Notes: generated by a model not told the origin, from the letters alone. 64,000 bases of DNA from Porphyromonadaceae bacterium COT-184 OH4590 (GCA_000768855.1 JRAN01000052.1:62001-126000), one strand, 5' to 3'; numbered from the stretch's first letter, positions 1 through 8,606 are shown. Numbers and translations are program-made.

Positions 1-25
1 AATATTATAAATAAACATTTACTAT

Positions 26-652
26 CTATTTTCGGCCGAAGTCGGCAGGAATTTCGCCCCATTGAGCGGTATCCCATTTTATGATTTTATTCTCGATTAC
101 ATTATTTTGTAGCCAACGCTCGGCACGACTTATGAGGTCAAAAACTTCGTCGTTACGGCTGTTCGGTTCAAGTTTTGTTTTGCATCTGCAATGCTTCACC
201 CATAATATGGCATTGCGACTGTCGGAGTAGATGTCGTACTTCCAGCCCTGCTGCTTACAGAGAGCCAATACGTGTACCAAAGCTAAAAATTCACCTATGT
301 TATTGGTGGCTTCGGGATATATCTTGCTATGAAAAAGCTCCACTCCACAATCTACCCAAACACCTCGATACTCCATTGCTCCAGGGTTGCCCCCACAGGC
401 AGCATCCACAGCAATAGCTCGATATGTAGGCTTGTCAGTAGCATTGAGAGAAACCCGTTTTGCCTCCTCATGTTTTGCCTTTCGGAAATCGGGTATGCCG
501 GCAGCAAAAGCATCAACTGCCTCCGACCGCGAGTCAAAACCTTTATATACGGCTCCCTCAAATTTATCTATCTGAGCCTTACAGCCCTCCCACGAATCGA
601 AAATACCGATATTACGCCCTTTCCACACTACATAATGTCTCTTTTTTGCCAT
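26..652 (-). CDS. rnhA: Ribonuclease H with N-terminal viroplasmin (RNA/hybrid-binding) domain
   Basis: This 208-aa cytoplasmic enzyme should cleave the RNA strand of RNA-DNA hybrids (primer and R-loop removal). Residues 4-50 form a caulimovirus viroplasmin-like module (YVVWKGRNIGIF, then GFDSRSEAVDAF), which in this family binds duplexes and raises affinity. Residues 76-205 are the RNase H fold. The expected acidic metal ligands are visible as D83 (AVDAACGGNP), E121 (NIGEFLAL), D144 (IYSDSRNA) and D204 near the C-terminus. The length is normal for the Bacteroidota form. The gene is transcribed away from parA, with a -7 box at 668-675. The left window edge lies only 25 bases beyond the stop, so its downstream neighbour is unknown. 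Confidence 0.93.
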   Translation of the reverse strand: MAKKRHYVVWKGRNIGIFDSWEGCKAQIDKFEGAVYKGFDSRSEAVDAFAAGIPDFRKAKHEEAKRVSLNATDKPTYRAIAVDAACGGNPGAMEYRGVWVDCGVELFHSKIYPEATNNIGEFLALVHVLALCKQQGWKYDIYSDSRNAILWVKHCRCKTKLEPNSRNDEVFDLISRAERWLQNNVIENKIIKWDTAQWGEIPADFGRK

Positions 653-667
653 ACCTGATTTTTTTTA

Positions 668-700
668 CAAAGGTAACACTTTTGAGAGATGTATAAACAA
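668..700 (-). promoter_or_regulatory. Putative Bacteroidota promoter of rnhA
   Basis: On the minus strand TACCTTTG (668-675) matches the Bacteroidota -7 consensus TAnnTTTG. A TTG at 698-700 lies 22 bases upstream, slightly longer than the usual 19-21. The start codon is 16 bases downstream of the box. Its position just before the gene is the main support. Confidence 0.5.
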
Positions 701-846
701 TAAGATAAAGCAAAGACATATTCAAACTTCTTATGAGCTATTAATCATACGGATTTATTGTTCCCCATTTTACTTTAAATTAATTTGTTTCATCTATTTA
801 TTAAATCTATAAAAAGAAAAAATACAGATATGTAAAATAAAAACAT

Positions 847-854
847 TAAATTTG
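847..854 (+). promoter_or_regulatory. -7 box upstream of parA
   Basis: TAAATTTG is a perfect TAnnTTTG match, 42 bases before the ATG at 897. No good -33 TTTG is seen. A TTG inside the box could be read as an early in-frame start for parA, but a promoter box is the better explanation. Confidence 0.55.
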
Positions 855-896
855 CAAATTAAATTCGAAAATCTTGTAAGAATAAACAATAACTTT

Positions 897-1664
897 ATGG
901 GAAAAATCATTGCATTGGCAAATCAAAAAGGTGGAGTGGGCAAAACTACCACAAGTATCAATCTCGCAGCTTCACTTGCATTGTTAGGAAAAAAAGTTTT
1001 GGTAGTAGATGCCGACCCTCAAGCAAACTCATCATCGGGTTTGGGTGTTGACGTAGCACAGGTAAAAACAACTATTTACGAGTGCCTCGTCGATTACATC
1101 GACCCACAAGAAGCAGTAATCAAAACAGATTTTGAGAATCTACACCTTATACCTTCTCATATCAATCTGGTAGGGGCAGAGATAGAGATGATAGAGATAA
1201 ACAACCGTGAAAAACGATTGAAAAACGTACTTAACATATTGCGTCCCTCTTATGATTTTATCCTCATAGATTGTGCCCCGTCGCTCGGCTTGATAGTGGT
1301 AAACTGTCTTACGGCAGCCGATAGTGTTATGATACCTGTACAGTGCGAATATTTTGCATTGGAAGGCATAGGCAAACTACTGAATACCATAAAGATAATA
1401 AAAAGCAAACTTAATCCTAATCTCAATATAGAAGGATTTTTACTTACTATGTACGACTCTCGTCTAAGATATGCCAATCAGGTAGCAAACGAGGTTCGCA
1501 GTCATTTCGACGAAATAGTATTCGATACTATGATTACCCGCAATGTAAAGCTGTCGGAGGCCACATCTTATGGGCAACCCATAATGGTTTACGATAAAGA
1601 ATCGAAAGGTTCGCAAGATTATATAAAACTCGCAAAAGAGTTGATAGAAAAGATTAAAGAGTAA
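897..1664 (+). CDS. parA: Chromosome-partitioning ATPase ParA (Soj)
   Basis: This 255-aa deviant-Walker ATPase works with ParB to segregate replicated origins along the nucleoid. The P-loop KGGVGKTT is at residues 11-18. Walker A' follows as VVDADPQ around residues 38-43, and the Walker B region reads FILIDCAPSLG. I chose the ATG at 897 because MGKIIALANQKGG is the conserved N-terminus. The in-frame TTG at 852 lies inside the -7 promoter box and would add 15 unconserved residues. parB follows after 58 bases, so the pair is probably one operon. Length and motifs are those of chromosomal, not plasmid, ParA proteins. Confidence 0.96.
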   Translation: MGKIIALANQKGGVGKTTTSINLAASLALLGKKVLVVDADPQANSSSGLGVDVAQVKTTIYECLVDYIDPQEAVIKTDFENLHLIPSHINLVGAEIEMIEINNREKRLKNVLNILRPSYDFILIDCAPSLGLIVVNCLTAADSVMIPVQCEYFALEGIGKLLNTIKIIKSKLNPNLNIEGFLLTMYDSRLRYANQVANEVRSHFDEIVFDTMITRNVKLSEATSYGQPIMVYDKESKGSQDYIKLAKELIEKIKE

Positions 1665-1722
1665 GGAAATAAATTTTACTTATATTCGAGTAGAACAAAA
1701 CAATAGAACAAGTCAATAAATA

Positions 1723-2598
1723 ATGAAAAAACAAGTATTAGGAAGGGGATTGAATGCTCTTATAAGCACAGAAGAGGTAAAAACAGATGGAAGCAGCATT
1801 ATAAACGAGATTGATATTGATTTTATAGAGGCAAACCCCAATCAACCGCGAACAGACTTCGACGAAGAGGCATTAGCAGAACTGTCGGACTCTATCAAAG
1901 AAAACGGCTTGATATCGCCCATAACACTACGCAAGATAGACGACTCTCGTTACCAGATTATAGCGGGAGAGCGTCGTTATAGAGCCTCTAAAATGGCGGG
2001 ACTTACAAAAATACCTGCCTACATACGCACTGCCGACGACGAGCAGATGCATATAATGGCTTTGATTGAGAATATTCAGCGAGCCGATTTGAATGCCATA
2101 GAGATAGCTCTGGGATACCAAAAAGCGATGAACGACTTCGACCTTACGCAAGAGAAACTAAGCGAAAGGTTGGGCAAAAAGCGTACTACTATTGCCAATT
2201 TCCTTCGACTTCTGAAATTGCCTGCCGAGATACAACTCGGACTAAAAGACAGAAAAGTGGATATGGGGCATGCGCGTGCCATTGCAGGACTCAGCGAGCC
2301 AACCAATCAGATTAAGGTATATGAGGCTGTAGTAAAAAACGGACTATCGGTACGAGCCACCGAAGCAATGGTAAAACAGATAGCTCTAAATAATGGAAAT
2401 ATAAGCGGCAAAGAGAAACCTCAAAAGTTTGTCTCCGAAGAGTACGACAATCTAAAAAAGGAGTTGTCGCAGCTTTTCAACACAAAAGTAAACCTGCAGT
2501 ACAACGAACAGGGAAAGGGCAAAATATCGCTATCCTTCGATTCGGACGATGATTTGATGAGAATAATGTCGATTTTGGATAAACTGAAAACAGATTGA
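1723..2598 (+). CDS. parB: Chromosome-partitioning protein ParB (Spo0J), CTPase and parS-binding
   Basis: This 291-aa protein binds parS sites near the origin, spreads as a CTP-dependent clamp and stimulates ParA. The N-terminal ParA-activating peptide reads KKQVLGRGLNALI (2-14). The ParB/Srx CTPase domain covers about 30-125, with GERRYRA at 82-88 and ENIQRADLN at 116-124. The helix-turn-helix (LTQEKLSERLGKKRTTIANF) starts near residue 141. The C-terminal 60 residues form the usual dimerisation region. The stop codon overlaps the TTG start of the next gene, which suggests translational coupling. No clear parS site was found nearby. Confidence 0.96.
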   Translation: MKKQVLGRGLNALISTEEVKTDGSSIINEIDIDFIEANPNQPRTDFDEEALAELSDSIKENGLISPITLRKIDDSRYQIIAGERRYRASKMAGLTKIPAYIRTADDEQMHIMALIENIQRADLNAIEIALGYQKAMNDFDLTQEKLSERLGKKRTTIANFLRLLKLPAEIQLGLKDRKVDMGHARAIAGLSEPTNQIKVYEAVVKNGLSVRATEAMVKQIALNNGNISGKEKPQKFVSEEYDNLKKELSQLFNTKVNLQYNEQGKGKISLSFDSDDDLMRIMSILDKLKTD

Positions 2599-3299
2599 AA
2601 ACTATTATTGCTACAATAATTTTAATAACATTATGTATTGTGCAATCTACAGCACAAAATACGGACATTATCATTGTCGACTCTATTGGCAGAGATGATA
2701 ATGATTTTGTTGTAGCCACACCTGATACTTCGTCAGAATCGAAATTGCAAAAGCTAATAGATATATCGCAAGAGTCTGAAAATGTAAAAAAAATTGACAA
2801 AAAAGATTTAGTAAAGTCCAAACTATTTATCCCCAACCCAAACAAAGCTATGTGGTATGGGCTGATCTTCCCGGGACTCGGACAGATATACAATCGCAAA
2901 TATTGGAAGCTGCCAATCGTATATGGCGGATTTGCCGCATTAGGATATGGTATAGGATGGAATCACAAACACTATGCCACTTACAAACAATACTATAGAG
3001 ATATTACTGATAACAACCCCAATACCAAAAGCTACGAAGAGCTCTATAAACATTTTGACCCAAGTGTAGTAACAGAGGCTCACTTGAAGGATATGATGGA
3101 CAATCTCAGAAGGTATAGAGATTTGTGTATAATAGGTTCTGTGGCTTTTTATGCCATAACAGTACTTGATGCATTTGTAGATGCATCTCTGGCAGACTTC
3201 GACATATCTCCGTACCTGTCACTAAAAGTGACTCCCACAATGTTGGAGACCAACAATAATTCAGCAAATTTGGCAATAAAGCTAAACTTAAAGTTTTAA
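2595..3299 (+). CDS. DUF5683 family exported/membrane protein
   Basis: This 234-aa protein is of a family common downstream of parAB in Bacteroidota; its function is not established. Residues 1-20 look like a signal peptide ending STAQ. A Ser/Asp-rich linker follows, then the conserved core MWYGLIFPGLGQIYNRKYWK (about residues 85-104) and hydrophobic segments (IVYGGFAALGYGIGW; LCIIGSVAFYAITVLDAFVDA) that are probably membrane-embedded. The start is TTG at 2595, overlapping the parB stop (TTGA); no ATG gives the signal peptide. The FPGLGQIYNRKYWK pattern resembles small TM2-like membrane modules. A role in envelope or division is inference from context only. Confidence 0.8.
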   Translation: MKTIIATIILITLCIVQSTAQNTDIIIVDSIGRDDNDFVVATPDTSSESKLQKLIDISQESENVKKIDKKDLVKSKLFIPNPNKAMWYGLIFPGLGQIYNRKYWKLPIVYGGFAALGYGIGWNHKHYATYKQYYRDITDNNPNTKSYEELYKHFDPSVVTEAHLKDMMDNLRRYRDLCIIGSVAFYAITVLDAFVDASLADFDISPYLSLKVTPTMLETNNNSANLAIKLNLKF

Positions 3300-3342
3300 A
3301 CAAAAAATAAAGTCTAATTGAGTAAAATTTGATTATTTTATT

Positions 3343-4629
3343 ATGATAAAAAAAAGCATTATATTATTACTGCTGGCAATTGTTTGCTTAAACAGTTTTG
3401 CTAAAGATGATAAAAATATTTGGGCATCTATACCACCTATAAATATTCCTGAGGATACATCGCTGATAGTACCTACCGACTACGAAAAAGCGGTACTGGA
3501 TATGATGAAATACTGGGCGTCGAACAAAATGACAATAGAACAGTGCGACCGCACTGAATTAACTCCAATATTTTACAGCGACAGCATCTATATATCACGT
3601 TTACAAAAACTACCTTACAGGATAGAGATGCCTTATAATAATGTAGTTCGACTTTTTATCAATAAATATGCCGAACGTATAAAACAGGTAGAGTATATGG
3701 TAGGATTAGGCGAAAGCTACTACTTTCCTGTTTTTGAGCATGCTCTGGCTAAATACGATTTACCAATGGAGCTCAAGTATCTACCCATAATCGAATCGGC
3801 TTTAAACTCAAAAGCTATATCAAGTGCAGGAGCCGGCGGATTATGGCAGTTTATGGTTGGTACGGGTAAAATATACGACTTGGAGGTAAACTCATTGGTA
3901 GATGACAGATTCGATCCGAAGAAGTCGTCGGATGCAGCAGCACGCTATTTGAGAGACCTGTACGCCATATACAACGATTGGCATCTGGTAATAGCCGCAT
4001 ACAATTGTGGACCGGGCAATGTGGCACGTGCCATAAGAAAATCGGGTGGAAAAACCGGATATTGGGATATATATCCTTATCTGCCGAGAGAAACTCGCGG
4101 ATATGTACCAATATTTATCGCAGCCAATTATATTATGAACTATTACAACAAACACAATATATGCCCTGCTAAACCTACATTTATTAAGACTACAGACTCG
4201 GTAATGGTATATAAACGAATGCATCTGAAGCAGATAGCCGAAATTCTAAAAGTTCCTATCGAAGAGTTGCGTTTTCTCAATCCACAGTACAAGCAAGATA
4301 TAATACCGGGCGATATTAAGCCATACTCACTTATTTTGCCTATGGAACAAATAGCTTTTTTCTCGACCAATATCGATTCGATATTGGCATATAATGCAAA
4401 CAATTTGCTAAGCAGACAGATTGTGGTAGAACCGGCAGAACGTTCGGGCAGTTCCAAAAGCAGAGGTACAAAAAGCAGAACATCGGGCAAGAAATACTAC
4501 AAAATCAAAAATGGTGACACTCTAAGTTCTATAGCCAGCAGGCACGGAACTACAGTAGCAAAAATAAAAAGAGCAAATGGTCTATCGTCCGATAGAATAA
4601 GAGCCGGACAAACCATTAAAATACCATAA
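3343..4629 (+). CDS. mltD: Membrane-bound lytic murein transglycosylase D-type, SLT plus LysM
   Basis: This 428-aa periplasmic enzyme should cleave peptidoglycan glycan strands to 1,6-anhydromuramyl products. A signal peptide covers residues 1-20 (LNSFAK). The SLT/goose-lysozyme-like domain spans about 115-290, with catalytic Glu151 in LPIIESALNSKA, then GAGGLWQFM and AAYNCGPGNVARA. A weak LysM-like repeat lies near 290-335, and a clear LysM (KIKNGDTLSSIASRHGTT, ending GQTIKIP) occupies 384-428, for glycan binding. The signal peptide lacks a lipobox cysteine, unlike E. coli MltD. It sits 43 bases after DUF5683 and completes a parAB-DUF5683-mltD group. Confidence 0.92.
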   Translation: MIKKSIILLLLAIVCLNSFAKDDKNIWASIPPINIPEDTSLIVPTDYEKAVLDMMKYWASNKMTIEQCDRTELTPIFYSDSIYISRLQKLPYRIEMPYNNVVRLFINKYAERIKQVEYMVGLGESYYFPVFEHALAKYDLPMELKYLPIIESALNSKAISSAGAGGLWQFMVGTGKIYDLEVNSLVDDRFDPKKSSDAAARYLRDLYAIYNDWHLVIAAYNCGPGNVARAIRKSGGKTGYWDIYPYLPRETRGYVPIFIAANYIMNYYNKHNICPAKPTFIKTTDSVMVYKRMHLKQIAEILKVPIEELRFLNPQYKQDIIPGDIKPYSLILPMEQIAFFSTNIDSILAYNANNLLSRQIVVEPAERSGSSKSRGTKSRTSGKKYYKIKNGDTLSSIASRHGTTVAKIKRANGLSSDRIRAGQTIKIP

Positions 4630-4663
4630 ACCCGGAGTTTGCCTGATATGAATGTTTTTTTTT

Positions 4664-4693
4664 AATTGTTGATATTTAAGCCAATCAACAATT
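4664..4693. repeat. 10-bp perfect inverted repeat after mltD
   Basis: AATTGTTGAT (4664-4673) and ATCAACAATT (4684-4693) are perfect inverses with a 10-base loop. A run of nine T's lies just upstream (4655-4663 region) rather than downstream on the plus strand, so it does not look like a standard terminator for mltD. It may act as an mRNA 3'-end hairpin. The 4630-4890 gap holds nothing else except the hutU terminator. Confidence 0.6.
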
Positions 4694-4830
4694 ATCAAGT
4701 ATTCCAAAACTCCAATCTCGTTTTCTTTGAGTTTAGGCAGGGACTGTTCGCCACAATGCAATATTGCAACATTCCAACAGCCTACATTTTATAATGCGGT
4801 ATATAGGTTAAATCTTTAAAAAAAACAAAA

Positions 4831-4858
4831 AGGCTACCTTTTTCACAAAAGATAGCCT
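4831..4858 (-). terminator. Rho-independent terminator of hutU
   Basis: AGGCTA/TAGCCT arms (4831-4836, 4853-4858) enclose a second CTTTT/AAAAG helix with a four-base loop. On the minus strand the hairpin is followed by a long T-rich tract (4815-4830), 33 bases after the hutU stop. Confidence 0.8.
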
Positions 4859-4891
4859 ACATAAACATGAAACAAACCTATTGTAAATAAG

Positions 4892-6895
4892 CTAAAAGGT
4901 CAATCCGTCTAAAATATTGTCATCTACGAGGTTTGGCATTGTTACTTCGAGGTTCGGGGTACGGCTCATCTCTCGTTCTATGGCAAACATGGCACCGCGG
5001 TTGCGAGCCCAGCTACGACGAGCAATGCCGTTGTTTACATCCCAAAGCAACATACTTTTTAGTCGTCGGTCGCTATCGTCGGAGCCATCGATAACCATAC
5101 CGAAGCCACCATTGATTACTTCGCCCCAACCTACACCGCCACCGTTGTGTATCGACACCCAAGTAGCGCCTCTAAAGCTATCGCCAATACAGTTGTGAAC
5201 AGCCATATCGGCGGTAAACGACGAACCGTCGTATATGTTCGATGTTTCGCGGTATGGCGAGTCGGTACCGGACACGTCGTGATGGTCGCGACCCAATACT
5301 ATAGGCGCCGATATTTCGCCACTCTTGATAGCCTTGTTGAAGGCTTCGGCTATCTTGGTACGTCCCTCCGAATCAGCATATAGTATTCTTGCCTGCGAGC
5401 CTACCACAAGGCGGTTTTTGTCAGCCTCTTTTACCCAGTGGATATTATCTTTTACTTGATTAACTATCTCTTTGGGAGCATCTTTGAGTATCTCCTCCTG
5501 TATTTGAGCAGCTATACGGTCGGTAATGGCAAGGTCTTCGGCTTTGCCCGAAGTACAAACCCAACGGAACGGGCCAAAACCATAATCGAAAAACATAGGT
5601 CCCATAATATCCTGAACATAAGATGGATATTTGAATCTGTCGCCATTCATTATGTCGGCACCGGCACGCGACGACTCCAGCAAAAAAGCATTACCGTAGT
5701 CGAAGAAGTACATTCCGCGTTCCGACAGTTGATTGATAGCCTTCACCTGACGACGCAACGATGCCTGCACTGCCTTTTTAAACTCTTCGGGCTGCTCTGC
5801 CATCATTCTATTCGACTCCTCATAAGAGTAACCCACAGGATAGTAACCGCCTGCCCAAGGATTGTGCAACGATGTCTGGTCTGAACCCAAATCAACAGCA
5901 ACATTGGCTTCGACAAGTTTTTCCCACAAATCGACCACATTACCCTGATAGGCAAATGAAACAGCCTCTTTTTTGCTCTGTTCCTCACGAACACGTGCAA
6001 TAAGCTTATCAAGGTCGGTATGAACCTCATCGACCCAGCCTTGTTCGTAACGCTTTTGCACTACCTTAGGATTTATTTCAGCAACAATAGAGACCACGCC
6101 CGAAACATTGCCCGCCTTAGTCTGAGCTCCCGACATACCTCCAAGCCCCGATGATACAAACAGCATACCGCGAATATCGGTCTGTCCCTCTTTCAGACGC
6201 ATACGGGCAGCATTCATTACCGTGATAGTGGTACCGTGTACTATACCTTGAGGTCCTATATACATATACGAGCCGGCAGTCATCTGTCCGTACTGCGTTA
6301 CGCCGAGAGCATTGAATTTTTCCCAATCGTCGGGCTTAGAGTAATTTGGTATCATTATACCGTTGGTAACTATTACACGAGGTGCATCTTTGTGCGACGG
6401 GAAAAGTCCCATCGGATGCCCGGAGTACATTACAAGTGTCTGTTCGTCGGTCATCTTCGACAAGTATTGCATTGTAAGGCGGTATTGAGCCCAATTCTGA
6501 AATACTGCACCATTGCCTCCGTATGTGATAAGTTCGTGAGGATGCTGTGCCACAGCATAATCGAGATTGTTGTTTATCATTAACATAATAGCTGCAGCTT
6601 GACAGCTTTTGGCAGGGTATTCATCGATTGGACGTGCCTTCATCTCGTAATCAGGACGAAAACGATACATATAGATTCTACCATAGCGTTTGAGTTCCTC
6701 GGCAAACTCCTCAGCAAGCTCCTTGTGGTGCTTTGCAGGAAAGTATCTCAATGCATTGCGTATAGCCAAACGCTTTTCGTCTTCCGACAAAATCTCTTTA
6801 CGTTTGGGTGCATGATTGATTGATGTGTCGTACTCTTTTTTAGGAGGAAGAATATCGGGAATACCCTCCGATACCTGTTTCTGGAAGTCTGTCAT
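4892..6895 (-). CDS. hutU: Urocanate hydratase (urocanase)
   Basis: This 667-aa cytoplasmic NAD+-dependent enzyme converts urocanate to 4-imidazolone-5-propionate, step two of histidine degradation. Family hallmarks are YGGNGAVFQNWAQYRLTMQYL, YSGHPMGLFPS, GSYMYIGPQGIVHGT, GLGGMSGAQTKA, TSLHNPWAGGYYP, and in the second half GFGPFRWVCTSGKAEDL, which carries the active-site cysteine, followed by RDHHDVSGTDSPYRET. The length fits the longer Bacteroidota-type urocanases (the E. coli-type enzyme is about 560 aa). It has its own -7 box and terminator. No hutI, hutH, ftcD or fchA gene is adjacent, so the rest of the pathway must lie elsewhere if present. Confidence 0.95.
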   Translation of the reverse strand: MTDFQKQVSEGIPDILPPKKEYDTSINHAPKRKEILSEDEKRLAIRNALRYFPAKHHKELAEEFAEELKRYGRIYMYRFRPDYEMKARPIDEYPAKSCQAAAIMLMINNNLDYAVAQHPHELITYGGNGAVFQNWAQYRLTMQYLSKMTDEQTLVMYSGHPMGLFPSHKDAPRVIVTNGIMIPNYSKPDDWEKFNALGVTQYGQMTAGSYMYIGPQGIVHGTTITVMNAARMRLKEGQTDIRGMLFVSSGLGGMSGAQTKAGNVSGVVSIVAEINPKVVQKRYEQGWVDEVHTDLDKLIARVREEQSKKEAVSFAYQGNVVDLWEKLVEANVAVDLGSDQTSLHNPWAGGYYPVGYSYEESNRMMAEQPEEFKKAVQASLRRQVKAINQLSERGMYFFDYGNAFLLESSRAGADIMNGDRFKYPSYVQDIMGPMFFDYGFGPFRWVCTSGKAEDLAITDRIAAQIQEEILKDAPKEIVNQVKDNIHWVKEADKNRLVVGSQARILYADSEGRTKIAEAFNKAIKSGEISAPIVLGRDHHDVSGTDSPYRETSNIYDGSSFTADMAVHNCIGDSFRGATWVSIHNGGGVGWGEVINGGFGMVIDGSDDSDRRLKSMLLWDVNNGIARRSWARNRGAMFAIEREMSRTPNLEVTMPNLVDDNILDGLTF

Positions 6896-6941
6896 ACTTG
6901 TGTAATTATTTATCGTTTATTATTCTAAAAAAATCGGACTT

Positions 6942-6949
6942 CAAAGTTA
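6942..6949 (-). promoter_or_regulatory. -7 box upstream of hutU
   Basis: TAACTTTG on the minus strand matches TAnnTTTG and lies 46 bases before the hutU ATG. No -33 TTG is seen at the normal distance. The rest of the 6896-7183 gap shows only AT-rich spacer and the cobB box. Confidence 0.5.
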
Positions 6950-7132
6950 ATAAATTTATTGCGAATGGACAGAAATATTTCTAATTTAATTCCATTTTTT
7001 AGGAGAAAAGCACAAAATAACAATACTTTCGTATACTAATTATTCTCTTCATAACATATAGACTACACTTATTCTTGTACCTAAACATTTGAAAAAATAT
7101 TATTATATGTAATTTAGGTTGAAAAAAAATTG

Positions 7133-7140
7133 TAACTTTG
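7133..7140 (+). promoter_or_regulatory. -7 box upstream of cobB
   Basis: TAACTTTG fits the Bacteroidota -7 consensus, 43 bases before the ATG at 7184. No -33 element is recognised. Confidence 0.5.
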
Positions 7141-7183
7141 GGAAATTACAATAATAATTCACATAAAACGACAACAAAACATA

Positions 7184-7870
7184 ATGAAAAATCTTGTAGT
7201 ACTAACCGGTGCAGGTATCAGTGCCGAGAGCGGAATATCCACTTTTCGCGATAGCGGAGGACTTTGGGAGCAATACAGTATAGAAGATGTAGCTACTCCC
7301 GAAGCTTGGGTCAAAAACCCTCAGCTTGTAACCGATTTTTATAATCAACGCAGAAAACAACTTCTTGAGGTAGAGCCAAACTATGGACATATTGGTTTGG
7401 TCGAACTTGAAAAATATTTCAATGTGCAAATAATCACACAAAATGTAGATAACCTGCACGAAAGAGCCGGTTCAAAAAACATTATTCATCTGCACGGTGA
7501 ACTTATCAAAGTACGTTCGGAGCGTTTCGAGAACATTATATACGAACTTAAGCCCGAAAACTATGAAATAAAAATAGGAGACAAATGTGAGAAAGGCTAC
7601 CAACTTCGCCCACATATAGTATGGTTTGGAGAGGCTGTACCAATGCTCGAACAAGCTGTTAAGATTACCGAAAAAGCCGATATTTTAGTGGTAATAGGCA
7701 CATCTCTTAATGTGTATCCGGCAGCTTCGCTTGTTCACTATACTCGTAGAGATACGCCTATTTATATAATCGACCCCAACAGTGTAGCCATCAACAATCC
7801 CAATTGGTATTATATTAAGAAGGGAGCTTCGGAGGGAATAAAGGACTTGATAGAGATATTGAAAGCATGA
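7184..7870 (+). CDS. cobB: NAD-dependent protein deacylase (sirtuin, CobB/SIRT5 class)
   Basis: This 228-aa sirtuin removes acyl groups from lysines using NAD+, giving O-acyl-ADP-ribose and nicotinamide. The NAD-binding motif GAGISAESGISTFRDSGGLW covers residues 9-28. TQNVDNLHERAG and the catalytic His104 (IHLHGEL) follow, then LRPHIVWFGE (141-150) and the GTSLNVYPAA NAD-binding loop. Y53 and R56 (FYNQRR) match the acyl-carboxylate pocket of class III sirtuins, suggesting desuccinylase activity. The two CxxC pairs that hold zinc in E. coli CobB are absent; only C135 remains. I believe this is common in Bacteroidota but did not check. It appears monocistronic. Confidence 0.93.
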   Translation: MKNLVVLTGAGISAESGISTFRDSGGLWEQYSIEDVATPEAWVKNPQLVTDFYNQRRKQLLEVEPNYGHIGLVELEKYFNVQIITQNVDNLHERAGSKNIIHLHGELIKVRSERFENIIYELKPENYEIKIGDKCEKGYQLRPHIVWFGEAVPMLEQAVKITEKADILVVIGTSLNVYPAASLVHYTRRDTPIYIIDPNSVAINNPNWYYIKKGASEGIKDLIEILKA

Positions 7871-7958
7871 TAAAGACTTATTGATAAAAGTTATAACTAA
7901 TTATATGTTATTTATCTATAGAGTTGGAAAACAAAAGGCTTAATTCCCTATTTTTTGC

Positions 7959-7966
7959 TAATTTTG
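7959..7966 (+). promoter_or_regulatory. -7 box upstream of def
   Basis: TAATTTTG matches TAnnTTTG and lies 33 bases before the def ATG at 8000. No clear -33 motif. Confidence 0.5.
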
Positions 7967-7999
7967 CACATTAATTTTAATATTTAATTGCTAAACCTG

Positions 8000-8557
8000 A
8001 TGATATTACCTATATTCTTATATGGCTCAAGCGTACTTAGAGAAGTGTCCAAGCCTATTGACAAAGATTATCCAAAACTAAAAGAACTTATCGATAATAT
8101 GTTCGAAACTATGTACAACGCAGACGGTATAGGGTTGGCTGCACCTCAGATAGGGCTTCCTATTCGTCTTTTTGTCATAGATATTTCTCCTCTTGATACC
8201 GAAAAAACTTTCGCAGAGCTAAAAAATTATCCAAAGACAAAAATATTTATTAATGCCGAGATAATCGAACGTTACGGTGATATGATCGTACACGAAGAGG
8301 GTTGTCTCTCGTTGCCGAACATTAACGAGAAAGTATCTCGTCCAGATAAAATCAAAATCAAATATTTGGACGAAAATTTCGAAGAACATCTCGAAGAGTA
8401 CGAAGGTTACTTTGCCCGTATCATCCAACACGAATATGATCATATTGACGGCAAAGTATTTACAGACCATATATCGCCTCTTAGGAAACAACTTATCAAA
8501 TCGAAGTTGACGGATATAGTAAAACGAAAAATGAACTGCAAATACAGATTTAAATAA
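8000..8557 (+). CDS. def: Peptide deformylase
   Basis: This 185-aa metalloenzyme removes the formyl group from N-terminal formyl-methionine of nascent proteins. All three motifs are present: GIGLAAPQ (43-50), EGCLSLP (100-106) with the metal-ligand Cys102, and QHEYDH (143-148) with ligands His144 and His148 and catalytic Glu145. I chose ATG 8000 because MILPIFLYGSSVLR is the family N-terminus; an in-frame TTG at 7988 adds only four residues. The processing protease gene follows after 49 bases but has its own -7 box. Unlike many bacteria, no fmt gene is adjacent. Confidence 0.96.
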   Translation: MILPIFLYGSSVLREVSKPIDKDYPKLKELIDNMFETMYNADGIGLAAPQIGLPIRLFVIDISPLDTEKTFAELKNYPKTKIFINAEIIERYGDMIVHEEGCLSLPNINEKVSRPDKIKIKYLDENFEEHLEEYEGYFARIIQHEYDHIDGKVFTDHISPLRKQLIKSKLTDIVKRKMNCKYRFK

Positions 8558-8571
8558 AATAAAAATTGTAT

Positions 8572-8579
8572 TATCTTTG
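8572..8579 (+). promoter_or_regulatory. -7 box upstream of the S41 protease gene
   Basis: TATCTTTG fits TAnnTTTG, 27 bases before the ATG at 8607. It contains the TTG that would otherwise be an alternative start of the protease gene. Confidence 0.5.
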
Positions 8580-8606
8580 TTCATAAACTTTTATAAAAAC
8601 ACAATA

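Noticed and set aside
852-896. Longer parA start at TTG 852
   Set aside because: The TTG is inside the -7 box TAAATTTG and the added residues are not family-like; ATG 897 gives the conserved N-terminus.
5438-5884. 148-codon frame opposite hutU
   Set aside because: It lies wholly within hutU on the other strand and has no domain pattern; a shadow of the strongly biased hutU codons. The same applies to long frames opposite rpoB, rpoC and ftsK.
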